Of a stretch of 64,000 nt of DNA, positions 34,478 through 42,999 are shown piece after piece. Origin of the DNA: JAVBNT01 sp031551355 (lineage in GTDB: Bacteria; Vulcanimicrobiota; CADAWZ01). Position 1 is the stretch's first letter. The number at the start of each line of letters is the position of its first letter. Both the position numbers and the translations under genes were made by a program. The notes under the pieces are model-generated. The model was not told where the DNA came from, searched no databases, and saw nothing but the letters and a program-made list of their open reading frames with translations. The stretch is from assembly GCA_031551355.1 (NCBI GenBank), contig JAVBNT010000003.1, positions 8,192 to 72,191 of the forward strand, given 5' to 3'.

Positions 34478-35668
34478 ATGAAATACCGTATTGATCCCAG
34501 AACCGGCAAAGAACTTTCCGTCCTCGGTTTTGGCTGCATGCGTTTCCCGATAAAAATGGGAACAATAGACATGAAACGCACGGAAAAACTCGTAAAAACA
34601 GCCATCGAACAAGGCGTCAACTATTTCGACACCGCATACATCTACCCCGGAAGCGAAGCGGCACTGGGGCAAATCCTGACAAAAGAACTGCGCGATAAAG
34701 TATACATCGCCGACAAACTGCCGCTGTTTCTGTGCCGCAGTGCATCCGATCTCGACAAACTATTTAACAAACAACTGGAAAGACTGAAAACAGACCGTAT
34801 AGATTACTATCTGATGCATATGCTGGCCGAAAGCAAACAATGGGAAACTTTATGCGGATACGGTATCGAAAAATGGATTGAAGACCAGAAACAAAAGGGC
34901 AGAATCGGGCAAATAGGATTTTCATTTCACGGCATCAGGGACGAATTCCAAAAAATAATTGATATGTACGACTGGGATTTTTGCCAGATACAGTACAACT
35001 ATATGGACGAAAACAATCAGGCCGGAAAAACAGGCCTGATGAAAGCCGCCGCCAAAAATATCGCCATCATCATAATGGAACCGCTTTTAGGAGGAAAACT
35101 GGCCACCGGTTTGCCGCCGGCGGCCGTTAAAATATTTAAAAAAGCAGATTCGGAGCTCACTCCCGCCGCCTGGGCGTTAAAATGGCTCTGGCATCACCCT
35201 GAACCAACTGTTTTGCTGTCCGGCATGAGCGATGAGTCAGGGCTTGAAGAAAATCTAAAAACTGCCGAAACGGCTGAACCCGGAAACTTAAACGATTCCG
35301 AAATGGAGTTGTTCACCGAAGTCATAAAAATTATAAAATCCTCATACAAAATTCCCTGCACCGGCTGCGGATATTGCATGCCATGTCCATTCGGGGTTAA
35401 TATACCAATGTGTTTTGCGGCATATAATGCTTCTTTTGCGATCAGCAAAGGAACGGGAATGCAGCAGTATATGACCAATACCGGAAGTCTCAGTCCCCAG
35501 CGCCACAGTGCAAGCGTCTGCAGAAAATGCGGCAAATGCGAATCTCACTGTCCTCAAAGTATACCTATAAGGCAAGAGCTTGCCAATGTTGAAAAAAGGA
35601 TGGAGCCATTCTGGTATAAACCGATATTATCGATCATAAGAGCCGTAGTCGGCATAAAAAGCAAATAA
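34478..35668 (+). CDS. Aldo/keto reductase with C-terminal 4Fe-4S domain
   Basis: A 396-residue protein. The N-terminal TIM barrel has the AKR pattern (VLGFGCMRFP, YFDTAYIYPGSE with D and Y of the catalytic set, DYYLMHML). The C-terminal 90 residues hold two cysteine sets, CTGCGYCMPCPFGVNIP and CRKCGKCESHCPQSIPI, for iron-sulfur clusters. This architecture is widespread in anaerobes; the substrate is unknown. It reads toward the beta-lactamase gene 22 bases downstream, probably in one operon. Confidence 0.9.
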   Translation: MKYRIDPRTGKELSVLGFGCMRFPIKMGTIDMKRTEKLVKTAIEQGVNYFDTAYIYPGSEAALGQILTKELRDKVYIADKLPLFLCRSASDLDKLFNKQLERLKTDRIDYYLMHMLAESKQWETLCGYGIEKWIEDQKQKGRIGQIGFSFHGIRDEFQKIIDMYDWDFCQIQYNYMDENNQAGKTGLMKAAAKNIAIIIMEPLLGGKLATGLPPAAVKIFKKADSELTPAAWALKWLWHHPEPTVLLSGMSDESGLEENLKTAETAEPGNLNDSEMELFTEVIKIIKSSYKIPCTGCGYCMPCPFGVNIPMCFAAYNASFAISKGTGMQQYMTNTGSLSPQRHSASVCRKCGKCESHCPQSIPIRQELANVEKRMEPFWYKPILSIIRAVVGIKSK

Positions 35669-35689
35669 AAACACTTTGGAGAGCTATAA

Positions 35690-36562
35690 ATGAGAAAAAT
35701 ATTTACATTTCTTTTGTTAGTCACGGCAGTCTTTCAAACGGCATGCTGCACCTTAAACGCCAATGAAGAAACAGATTGTTCAAAATTGGAAAGAGAGACT
35801 ATTAAAACAGTTGCCGAAATAGATTTAAGCAAATATTTTGATGGATTTAACGGATGCGCCGTTTTCTACAATCCGCAAAAAAGCGAATATCTCGTATACA
35901 ACAAAAAACTAAGCGCACACCAATCGTCGCCATGTTCTACATTCAAAATAGTTTCATCGCTAATCGGTCTGGAAAACGGCACGATAACACCGTCAAATCC
36001 ATCACTTAAGTGGAGCGGGGAAAAATACTGGAACGACAATTGGAACAGAGACACGGATTTTGAACATGCCTTTAAAACGTCATGCGTATGGTATTTCAGA
36101 AAAGTGATCGATATTTCCGGAAAAAGTGCCGTAGCGGAAACGCTCGAAAAACTGAATTACGGAAACCGTGACATAAGTGACTGGGAAGGCAAACTGAACA
36201 CAAACGAAACCAATCCGGATCTCACGGGTTTTTGGATTGAGTCTTCATTGAAAATATCACCATGGCAGCAAACAGACATTTTATACAAAATATTCACCGG
36301 CAAAACAGGGGCTGATAAAAAAAATATTGATATTCTCAAAAAGGCTATGCTGGCGGAAGATAAAAACAGAACAAAGATATACGGCAAAACAGGGCTGGGC
36401 GTAAAAGACGGCAAACGTGTTGACGCCTGGTTTGTAGGAATGTTCGAAAAAAATAATAACACGACATATTTTGCCGTCAGACTTGATGATCCCGACAAAA
36501 AAGATGTGTCTAGCCAAAAAGCAAAAGAAATTGCCATAAATATTATTAACAATAATTTCTAA
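35690..36562 (+). CDS. Class D (OXA-type) beta-lactamase
   Basis: Serine beta-lactamase, exported by a signal peptide (FTFLLLVTAVFQTAC; a lipid site at the Cys is possible). All class D motifs are intact: S83-TFK, S131-CV, YGN, WxxG in DAWFVG and K233-TG. The protein is 290 residues, near normal for the class. Chromosomal context without mobile elements nearby and base use like its neighbours suggest an intrinsic gene, not a recent acquisition. Drug range cannot be told from sequence. BlaR-like sensors share the fold but lack this length and signal. Confidence 0.9.
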   Translation: MRKIFTFLLLVTAVFQTACCTLNANEETDCSKLERETIKTVAEIDLSKYFDGFNGCAVFYNPQKSEYLVYNKKLSAHQSSPCSTFKIVSSLIGLENGTITPSNPSLKWSGEKYWNDNWNRDTDFEHAFKTSCVWYFRKVIDISGKSAVAETLEKLNYGNRDISDWEGKLNTNETNPDLTGFWIESSLKISPWQQTDILYKIFTGKTGADKKNIDILKKAMLAEDKNRTKIYGKTGLGVKDGKRVDAWFVGMFEKNNNTTYFAVRLDDPDKKDVSSQKAKEIAINIINNNF

Positions 36563-36629
36563 CCTACTTATGTTTACCGTTTTAACTCTAAATCCGTGAT
36601 CTGATGAAAAGAAATTATGCACCATATAC

Positions 36630-37403
36630 CTATAACTTTATCGCCTTAGTTGCCCAAAAAGTCGGAATACCGTCGGCACATGTATCAGGTTCATTGTTAT
36701 CAGGTTCATTGTTATAATCCTCATAAGCTCCTGTGATAACAAAACCGGCCTTGAGCTGACCGCCGACTTGTTCGTCAAAAGTATGGCTAAATTGTATGCC
36801 ATCATCTCTATTCTGAAGTTTTGCCATCTGCTCCGGGTTTTTCAACGGATTAAACGGCAGTTTATTTACAACCGTAAGCGGCCTTTCAAAACTGTCAAAC
36901 AAGTAATTTATGCCATTATCCATTCCGGCAAGCAACATGCCGCCGGGCCTCAGAACCCGATAGCATTCCTGCCAGATATGGTAAACGTCCTCTACATAGC
37001 AATTTGATACCGGATGAAAAATCAGATCAAATGAGCAATCCTCAAAAGGAAACCGCTTTGACATATCAGCTTTGACCATTTTTATAGAATACCCCTCACG
37101 CTGCGCCACAATTTTCTCACTTTCAAGCTGCCTATCAGACAAGTCCATAACAGTACAATTTGCCCCAAGTATAGAGAAAACCGGCATCTGTTGTCCACCG
37201 CCGCTTGCCAATCCAAGCAAATCCAAATCTTTTAACAATGGAAACCATTCTTTAGGGACAGATTTTATTGGAGTGAGAACAACATTCCACTCACCAAGCC
37301 GAACTTTTGCGCAGGTTTCCGCTGAGATCGAAACGCCCCACTCCCACCCTTCATCCACCCATCGGTCGATCATTTTTGCGTTTGTTTCGGTATAGTCATC
37401 CAA
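36630..37403 (-). CDS. Class I SAM-dependent methyltransferase
   Basis: A 257-residue enzyme. The start is a TTG at 37403 just after GGAG; this gives the family-like N-terminus DDYTETNAKMIDRWV. The SAM-binding loop is GLASGGGQQ near residue 73, with the acidic residue of motif II in MDLSD. The core continues LIFHPVSNCYVEDVYHIW and RVLRPGGMLLAG. The substrate is unknown. Near the C-terminus a 15-base direct duplication gives the repeated NNEPD. Cytoplasmic. Confidence 0.85.
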   Translation of the reverse strand: MDDYTETNAKMIDRWVDEGWEWGVSISAETCAKVRLGEWNVVLTPIKSVPKEWFPLLKDLDLLGLASGGGQQMPVFSILGANCTVMDLSDRQLESEKIVAQREGYSIKMVKADMSKRFPFEDCSFDLIFHPVSNCYVEDVYHIWQECYRVLRPGGMLLAGMDNGINYLFDSFERPLTVVNKLPFNPLKNPEQMAKLQNRDDGIQFSHTFDEQVGGQLKAGFVITGAYEDYNNEPDNNEPDTCADGIPTFWATKAIKL

Positions 37404-37533
37404 AATATATGCTCTCCTTTCACATTTATTTTTTTGATTCTTTCCTGCTTGTAACCGGTAAATATATGGTATAAAAAAGGCCGCCCCCATTGGGAAACGG
37501 CCATCCATTGTTAATCAAATATTTAATTTTTAA

Positions 37534-38931
37534 TTACTGATTTTTGGTATTCTGAAAGCTCTGGTTATAGCCGTAGAGAATACCGGGGGTTATGACCAAA
37601 TCTTTGCCTTCCTTAAGTCCCTGAATAGTAAACTTCTCATAATCAGTGCTGTTAATTCTGGTACTGCCTTCTGTGCCTGCTTTATAGTCCGGTGAACTGT
37701 ATACAAGTTTATCGCCATCATATATCGCAAAGTTTTTATTCGTTTTAGCGTCAACCACCATATTATCCTTACCGAAGATTTTACCGCCGCCAAACAGTCC
37801 GTTAGGTCCGCCGCTGGCATTGACAACACCGCCGCCCTCACCAAGACGTACAATAGTCGTGTCGTCACCGGTTCCCTCTTTGACATTTACAAATGAAGGT
37901 CCTTTGCCCATAATAACTTCCGTTGTGTCATTGCCGGAACCGCTGTTATGGTTTACAACCATCGGTCCTTTGCCGCCGACATAAGTTGTTTTATCATTAC
38001 CTGCACCAGTGTTAGTATCAGCATATAAACTATTCTTAGCTTTTATAAAGGTCTTATCATCGCCAAATCCTGTCCTTACGTTAGATTCAACATTCCTACC
38101 ACCATCTATAACAGTTGTCTTGCTGCCAAAGTTGCCGCTAACATCAGCTCTAAGATTATCCCGGCTGCGAAGCTCAGTAAAATCTTTTCCGGTTCCGGTG
38201 TTAACAGTAGCATTCAGTTTGCCTCTGCTGCTAAGACGTGTTACATCATTGCCGCGACCGGTATCAGCGTGAACCGTTGCTCCTCCTCTTCCTGCATTGT
38301 AAGTAAATTTATTATCTTTTGAATTACCTATATATTTTAGACGTTCATGAAAAGGCCTGGTCTGTCCATGATTGTGATGGTCATGGTTATGTGTATTATT
38401 ATGATTATGATGATGGTGGTGATGGTGATGTACCGGCGGATGATTTGACGGAGGATTATAAACAGGAAGCTGTGATGTCCCACTGTTTCCGTTCCAGTTA
38501 TTGGCATCATTAATACCTTGCTGATATCCGTCAACATATCCATTATTATAATTCTGACCATTGTCATAATAAGGATAATTCGGCATCTGATAACCGCTGT
38601 TAAGCCCTGTTGACTGATTCTGCTGAGCCATCTGCATCATTATCATCATCATCATCATCTGCTGCATCTGCATCTGCTGCTGATACTGTTGAAGCATCTG
38701 CTGCATTCCTTGCATTCCCTGCATTCCGCAGCAAGGCATCATCTGGCTGAACAAAGACATTGGGGACATTCCCATTCCACCGATGTTCGAGTTGCAAAAC
38801 GACATCGGCTGACCCATAAGCATTGATGCGCCGAAAAAGTTGCCGAATGCCTGAGAAGAGATTCCCATATTCAACGACAGCGAAACATTTTGCGGGGCGC
38901 CAAAACCAAAACCTATGACTGAGTGAGACAT
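37534..38931 (-). CDS. Met/Gln- and His-rich protein with a C-terminal repeat solenoid
   Basis: A 465-residue protein. ATG at 38931 with GGAGGATTTTAAA upstream. In order: a Gly/Met/Phe-rich head (residues 1-70), a Met/Gln tract (MQMQQMMMMMIMMQM), an Asn/Tyr/Gly linker, a His tract (HHHHHHHHNHNNTHNHDHHNHG), then about eight units of roughly 21 residues with the pattern G-x-G-[ND]-D-x-T (for example GRGNDVT, GTGKDFT, GAGNDKT, GSGNDTT, GTGDDTT). The last part resembles RTX-like or other beta-solenoids. The His and Met tracts could bind metals such as nickel or copper. No signal peptide is seen. No family known to me. Confidence 0.65.
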   Translation of the reverse strand: MSHSVIGFGFGAPQNVSLSLNMGISSQAFGNFFGASMLMGQPMSFCNSNIGGMGMSPMSLFSQMMPCCGMQGMQGMQQMLQQYQQQMQMQQMMMMMIMMQMAQQNQSTGLNSGYQMPNYPYYDNGQNYNNGYVDGYQQGINDANNWNGNSGTSQLPVYNPPSNHPPVHHHHHHHHNHNNTHNHDHHNHGQTRPFHERLKYIGNSKDNKFTYNAGRGGATVHADTGRGNDVTRLSSRGKLNATVNTGTGKDFTELRSRDNLRADVSGNFGSKTTVIDGGRNVESNVRTGFGDDKTFIKAKNSLYADTNTGAGNDKTTYVGGKGPMVVNHNSGSGNDTTEVIMGKGPSFVNVKEGTGDDTTIVRLGEGGGVVNASGGPNGLFGGGKIFGKDNMVVDAKTNKNFAIYDGDKLVYSSPDYKAGTEGSTRINSTDYEKFTIQGLKEGKDLVITPGILYGYNQSFQNTKNQ

Positions 38932-39190
38932 TTTAAAATCCTCCGTATATTTTTTTATCAGTTGAGTAAAGTATACCATCACTACACCGGAAGCTCAATA
39001 CATTTAACAAACATTTTACTTTTATTTAACAATTAAAGAAATTAATAAGAATCAGTTAATATAATGTTCACAAAAGAAGCATAATTCATATATAGATAAT
39101 ATATATCAATATTTTCACAGCATAAGCAGGAAAGATGAATTTAGTTTATAATGTACCCTTGACAAAATGTATATTTTAAGGAGAATCATT

Positions 39191-40756
39191 ATGCAAAACG
39201 AACAGATCGCCTGCAGTATTACAGAAGCTATCGGGCAGTTCATTGACACTCCTGAGCAAAAAGAAAATCTGATTGAAAGAATAACGGCAACGCGTTATCA
39301 AATTGGCCGCACGGAAAGACGTTTCAGAGAAAATCTGACAGCAAATCCTCCCTGGGTTGAAGATGAATGCCTTGATGAAATAAAAACTATAACTGCTGAA
39401 TTACAGCAATATAACAGCCTTCTCGATGAACTCGAAAAAACAGTTGACAAAAGCAATATCCCGCAGGCCGAATCAATCAAAAACAAACTGGAAAAAACAA
39501 TCGAGACTCTCAACAATGCCTTTTTTATTTTCCGCGACAAAGCGCTGATCGCCTGGGGACCTTTTATGCACGGCAATATAAATATGCTGATCGCCCTCTG
39601 TTTCAAAGCCAAATCATTTGACTCATCAATAATAGAAGTTCATCAGGAATTGGAACCTTTGATACAGGTTACAGAAAATCAGGTATCCGCGCTCAAAACA
39701 GAGCTTGAAGAATCACCGTTCAAAAACGCCATTCTCCAGTGGAATGACGAGTATATAAAAATACTAAAGAAAAATATGAAAATAAAGCCGGAAGAACTTG
39801 ATAAATTTATTGAAGAACTCCATATTCTAGGCAACAAATATTATTCCATAGATCTTTTCAATATCGCCAGGAATTATGCTTCCCAAAACGATATACTGCC
39901 GATAGCCGAGCTGGTTCTTGAATGTTCGGGATTATATGCCAAAGAATATCTTCCGGCAGAAATCTTTATGGAAATTTTATCGGCACTCGAACTGAATATA
40001 GAGCAGATACAGTCAATCGTCCCGCTACAGGATGACTCGATTCAGGAAAACGACGGCGAAAACGATATCGTTTACAACAGTGATATAGACACATCGGCAC
40101 TCATTGAGTCAATGACAATGATGCAAAAATCAATTGAACAATATTACACCGACATCGACGAAGGCAATACCAATACGTCAAAAAATGAGTCACTGCTGAA
40201 GCAGGGCATCGAAAAATTCAGAAACGAAATGAAGCACCTTAATGTGCTTGCTGAGCGTGAAGGTAAAATTCCCTGTACCAAATGCGGCGGCTACAGTCCG
40301 GGCAATACCAGATACTGCGAAAAATGCAATGCCCCTCTGCCGGCAATATTAGTGGAAACATTCTCAACAATCGAAGTTATGGATGACAATTCGGATGCTC
40401 TGTCCATAGTCATGACAACCAATATCGAACAGCTTTTCTCAAGTGCCGAAAGCTTCTTTTACGGAGAAATTTCAAAAGAGCAGTTTGCAGACTCCATTGC
40501 TAAATTTGAACGTCTGATTGAACGCGCCAAAAAGATGGCACCTAAAGACGATGACAGCGACGAAATATTAAAACAGACGGCCCAAAATTATCAGGAAGGC
40601 CTGAAACAAATATCCGCCGGAAATGAGATTATTAAGTCCCTTATGGAAAAACGCGAAGAAAATTTACTTAACAGCGGAAAAGAAACTGTCTGGAAAGGAG
40701 TCGGCATTTTGCAGGAAATGCAAAAGGTCCTGACACCATATATAGAAAAGAAGTAG
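39191..40756 (+). CDS. Coiled-coil protein with a central zinc ribbon
   Basis: A 521-residue protein. AAGGAG precedes the ATG at 39191. It is almost all helical with long heptad stretches. A zinc ribbon, CTKCGGYSPGNTRYCEKC, lies near residue 365. No membrane segment, so cytoplasmic. It converges on the DUF2252 gene with only one base between the stops. I do not recognise the family. A scaffold or chaperone-like role is only inference. Confidence 0.65.
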   Translation: MQNEQIACSITEAIGQFIDTPEQKENLIERITATRYQIGRTERRFRENLTANPPWVEDECLDEIKTITAELQQYNSLLDELEKTVDKSNIPQAESIKNKLEKTIETLNNAFFIFRDKALIAWGPFMHGNINMLIALCFKAKSFDSSIIEVHQELEPLIQVTENQVSALKTELEESPFKNAILQWNDEYIKILKKNMKIKPEELDKFIEELHILGNKYYSIDLFNIARNYASQNDILPIAELVLECSGLYAKEYLPAEIFMEILSALELNIEQIQSIVPLQDDSIQENDGENDIVYNSDIDTSALIESMTMMQKSIEQYYTDIDEGNTNTSKNESLLKQGIEKFRNEMKHLNVLAEREGKIPCTKCGGYSPGNTRYCEKCNAPLPAILVETFSTIEVMDDNSDALSIVMTTNIEQLFSSAESFFYGEISKEQFADSIAKFERLIERAKKMAPKDDDSDEILKQTAQNYQEGLKQISAGNEIIKSLMEKREENLLNSGKETVWKGVGILQEMQKVLTPYIEKK

Positions 40757-40757
40757 C

Positions 40758-42125
40758 CTAGAACTCTTTAAAATCAGCCTCAGCCTGTCCGGCATACAAT
40801 ACGGCAAAATCCGCAAGCCTTTCCGACAAAACACTGCTTTTACCGCCAATCCAATCGGTAATCAGTTTAGCATTTCCTTTTTTGCAGCAATGTGAGCCGG
40901 CAATTACCTTCGCCGACTGAGACGCAAGCTCAGACAGTTTTTCGAAATCATCCACTTTAGACAGTTTTACGGTAGCTTTTACGGATTCCCTCTCTCTAAC
41001 AAGATATGAGAACCCGTCAATATTTGTATAGCCTGACAAATCATTTTGCAGTCCGCCCAAAGTTTTTTGGCCATCAAAAATAGATTTACCGTCAGCCTTT
41101 GACAAATCACCGCTCCGGTCAATGACAGCAGAAGGCATTAATTGCTTCACCTCCACGATAACAGGAAGGGGATTTTTATCATACGAAGCCAAAACCCAAT
41201 AGCGTTTCAAACCGAAACTGCTGCCGCCGCTATCCTTTTTTTCACAAACATCAAAAATATTAAAAGAGAGCTTTTCTGCAGAACCGGTTACACACGATTT
41301 CAGCGCACCCTCCGCTTTTTTTCTTGTTTCCGGAGCAACAGGGCACAATTCATCATCATAAGCAAAAGCAAGTTTTCCGTCAACAGCCGAGGTATACTTT
41401 TTCAAAAACTCCTTATGGTCTTTTTGGGACGACTTTTCTATAAGTTTTTTTACCGCTCCGGTGCTTGAGGAATGCGTCAGATAAGGCTGCGGCGTTTTTT
41501 CCCCCGACGCTGCCGAAAAGACTGTATCACAATAAACCTTCGAAAAAATATCCACAAGCTTCTTCTGCTGTGAGCCGTCAAGCTGTAAATCTCTTGCTTT
41601 AAGCACCAGACTTGAGGCAAACCTCTCTAAATCCAGTTCCGGGCTGCCTTTCGCGCACTGATCAAAATCATTCATCCCCCATACACTCTCTCCCGAGGAA
41701 GATTTTACAATGCCGAAATTACCGATATGGATATCCCCGTTAACGGTAACCTCCGGAGGATGCGGCAAAAGCGAAGATTTCTCAGAATAAACCCCAAATA
41801 TATCGTTATAAAACAATGGGGGAGTCGCCCTGTAAAAAGCCAGAACAGAGTCTTTCATTAATTCGTTCTTTTTAGCCGTATCTTCAGGGGAAAGTCCAAG
41901 TTTACGGTTAAATGATTTTATAAATGCTACAGAGTCCTTCGGGTCTGCAAGCAACTGCGATTGTTTACGAACAGATTTCTCACCGGAAAATGAAATTTGC
42001 GAATCAACCCGGCCGGAGGGAACAAAAGAATCATCAAAAACCGGCTCGGCAGTATCCGTTATGTCATGATGGCGCACAAAATCAGATGCTGTAAATTTCA
42101 CAGAAAGATTACCAATAGGTTCCAT
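40758..42125 (-). CDS. DUF2252 protein
   Basis: A 455-residue protein; the ATG at 42125 follows GAGGTTG and gives an N-terminus without membrane segment. It has the DUF2252 signature GDIHIGNFG and the downstream MNDFDQC, resembling the HGDxHxxN and DFD motifs of aminoglycoside phosphotransferase-like kinases. The family is therefore thought to be kinase-like, with unknown substrate. Likely cytoplasmic. Confidence 0.8.
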   Translation of the reverse strand: MEPIGNLSVKFTASDFVRHHDITDTAEPVFDDSFVPSGRVDSQISFSGEKSVRKQSQLLADPKDSVAFIKSFNRKLGLSPEDTAKKNELMKDSVLAFYRATPPLFYNDIFGVYSEKSSLLPHPPEVTVNGDIHIGNFGIVKSSSGESVWGMNDFDQCAKGSPELDLERFASSLVLKARDLQLDGSQQKKLVDIFSKVYCDTVFSAASGEKTPQPYLTHSSSTGAVKKLIEKSSQKDHKEFLKKYTSAVDGKLAFAYDDELCPVAPETRKKAEGALKSCVTGSAEKLSFNIFDVCEKKDSGGSSFGLKRYWVLASYDKNPLPVIVEVKQLMPSAVIDRSGDLSKADGKSIFDGQKTLGGLQNDLSGYTNIDGFSYLVRERESVKATVKLSKVDDFEKLSELASQSAKVIAGSHCCKKGNAKLITDWIGGKSSVLSERLADFAVLYAGQAEADFKEF

Positions 42126-42298
42126 AATACACAACCTCATATAAAACGCAAAAATAAAATATAGTAAAAGCATCAATACAAAAACCCCATAAAAGTCCGT
42201 ATTTACCATCTATTATATACCTGTTAACAGAACAAAATACATAAACAAATTGTAAATTTTTCCCAAAAAAGCCGCAAAAACACAAAAATAAAATATAC

Positions 42299-42327
42299 TT
42301 GCCCCGGTAACGGAAATCATTTATAAT
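42299..42327 (+). promoter_or_regulatory. Sigma70-type promoter of the first exported selenoprotein candidate
   Basis: TTGCCC (42299-42304) and a perfect TATAAT (42322-42327) with a 17-base spacer. Transcription should start near 42334, leaving a leader of about 45 bases with AAGGAG at 42361. Confidence 0.7.
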
Positions 42328-42377
42328 TAAATAGAATTGCCTACGGCAATAATATAATACAAGGAGACGGGTCTTTC

Positions 42378-42878
42378 ATGAAAAAATATCTGCTATTGAC
42401 ACTCATAATGGCTATGTTTTTAGCTGTTATGGCAACTCCCGGATACTGTGGCTGACGTCCTATAAGCGTCCCCCTGAGTTCAGGGGCAAAAAAACCTGTT
42501 GTTTCCACTTATAACGGAAACGAAGTTAGAAAAATGGTTGAGCAGACAACGGACAAAGATGAAACTCTAAAAGTTTACTACACGCTTCTAAACAACAAAC
42601 AGATTGATGTTATATATGACAATCTGCTTTCTTCAAAAATGAAAAAAGAGGTAAAAAGAGCGGATTTCAGACAGCAGCAGTCTAGCGGCAAAAACTACAC
42701 TTTAGAGCAAATCTGCGACAGTGAGAATTCAAAACCATCGGGAACAGAAATTACCGCCAAAGGAACATACAAACTGTCCGGCAAACAAAAGGAACAGAAC
42801 AGAAGTTTCGAACAAAAATTTACATTGGTAAAAGACGGTAAATACTGGAAAATACAATCAATAGAAGAAATTAAATAA
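42378..42878 (+). CDS. Exported selenoprotein candidate 1, UGA at codon 26 (Cys-Gly-Sec)
   Basis: A 166-residue protein if UGA (42453-42455) is read as selenocysteine. ATG at 42378 with AAGGAG 11 bases upstream. The signal peptide MKKYLLLTLIMAMFLAVMA ends just before TPGYCG-U-RP. The UGA is in frame with the remaining 140 codons, and no other in-frame stop occurs until TAA. Hydrophobic, helical and beta segments downstream (LKVYYTLLNNKQIDVIYDNLL, then FTLVKDGKYWKIQSI) fit an NTF2-like fold. The next gene has the same layout with UGA at the same codon. A hairpin follows the UGA. The Cys-Gly-Sec motif would be placed outside the cytoplasm, near the mature N-terminus, and could act in thiol/selenol redox chemistry or metal binding. 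Gene callers would start at an internal ATG (42534). Confidence 0.75.
42453..42487 (+). promoter_or_regulatory. UGA codon and candidate bacterial SECIS 1
   Basis: UGA at 42453-42455. CCCCTG (42471-42476) pairs with CAGGGG (42481-42486) over the loop AGTT. The loop starts 21 bases after the UGA and has G in its first two bases, as expected for a bSECIS. The nucleotide stem is perfect. Confidence 0.75.
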
Positions 42879-42883
42879 GCCCG

Positions 42884-42920
42884 AAGCCTCTGCGGTTAAA
42901 CCATAAGAGGCTTTTTTATT
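42884..42920 (+). terminator. Terminator after selenoprotein candidate 1
   Basis: AAGCCTCT (42884-42891) and AGAGGCTT (42906-42913) pair, followed by TTTTTATT. It separates the two candidate genes into different transcription units. Confidence 0.85.
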
Positions 42921-42936
42921 ATAAAGGTAAAATTTC

Positions 42937-42966
42937 TTGACGGAGATAGCAAAAATAGCATACAAT
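42937..42966 (+). promoter_or_regulatory. Sigma70-type promoter of the second exported selenoprotein candidate
   Basis: TTGACG (42937-42942) and TACAAT (42961-42966) with an 18-base spacer. Transcription should start near 42973, just before AAAGGA at 42985. Confidence 0.7.
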
Positions 42967-42999
42967 ATAGTTGTATCTCCATAGAAAGGAAGTATGTCG

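Noticed and set aside
37404..37508. Longer start of the methyltransferase
   Set aside because: The extra 35 codons are not family-like; a TTG directly after GGAG at 37403 fits.
38319..38567. Open frames antisense to the His/Met-rich protein
   Set aside because: They arise from the low-complexity His, Asn and Met codons of the sense gene.
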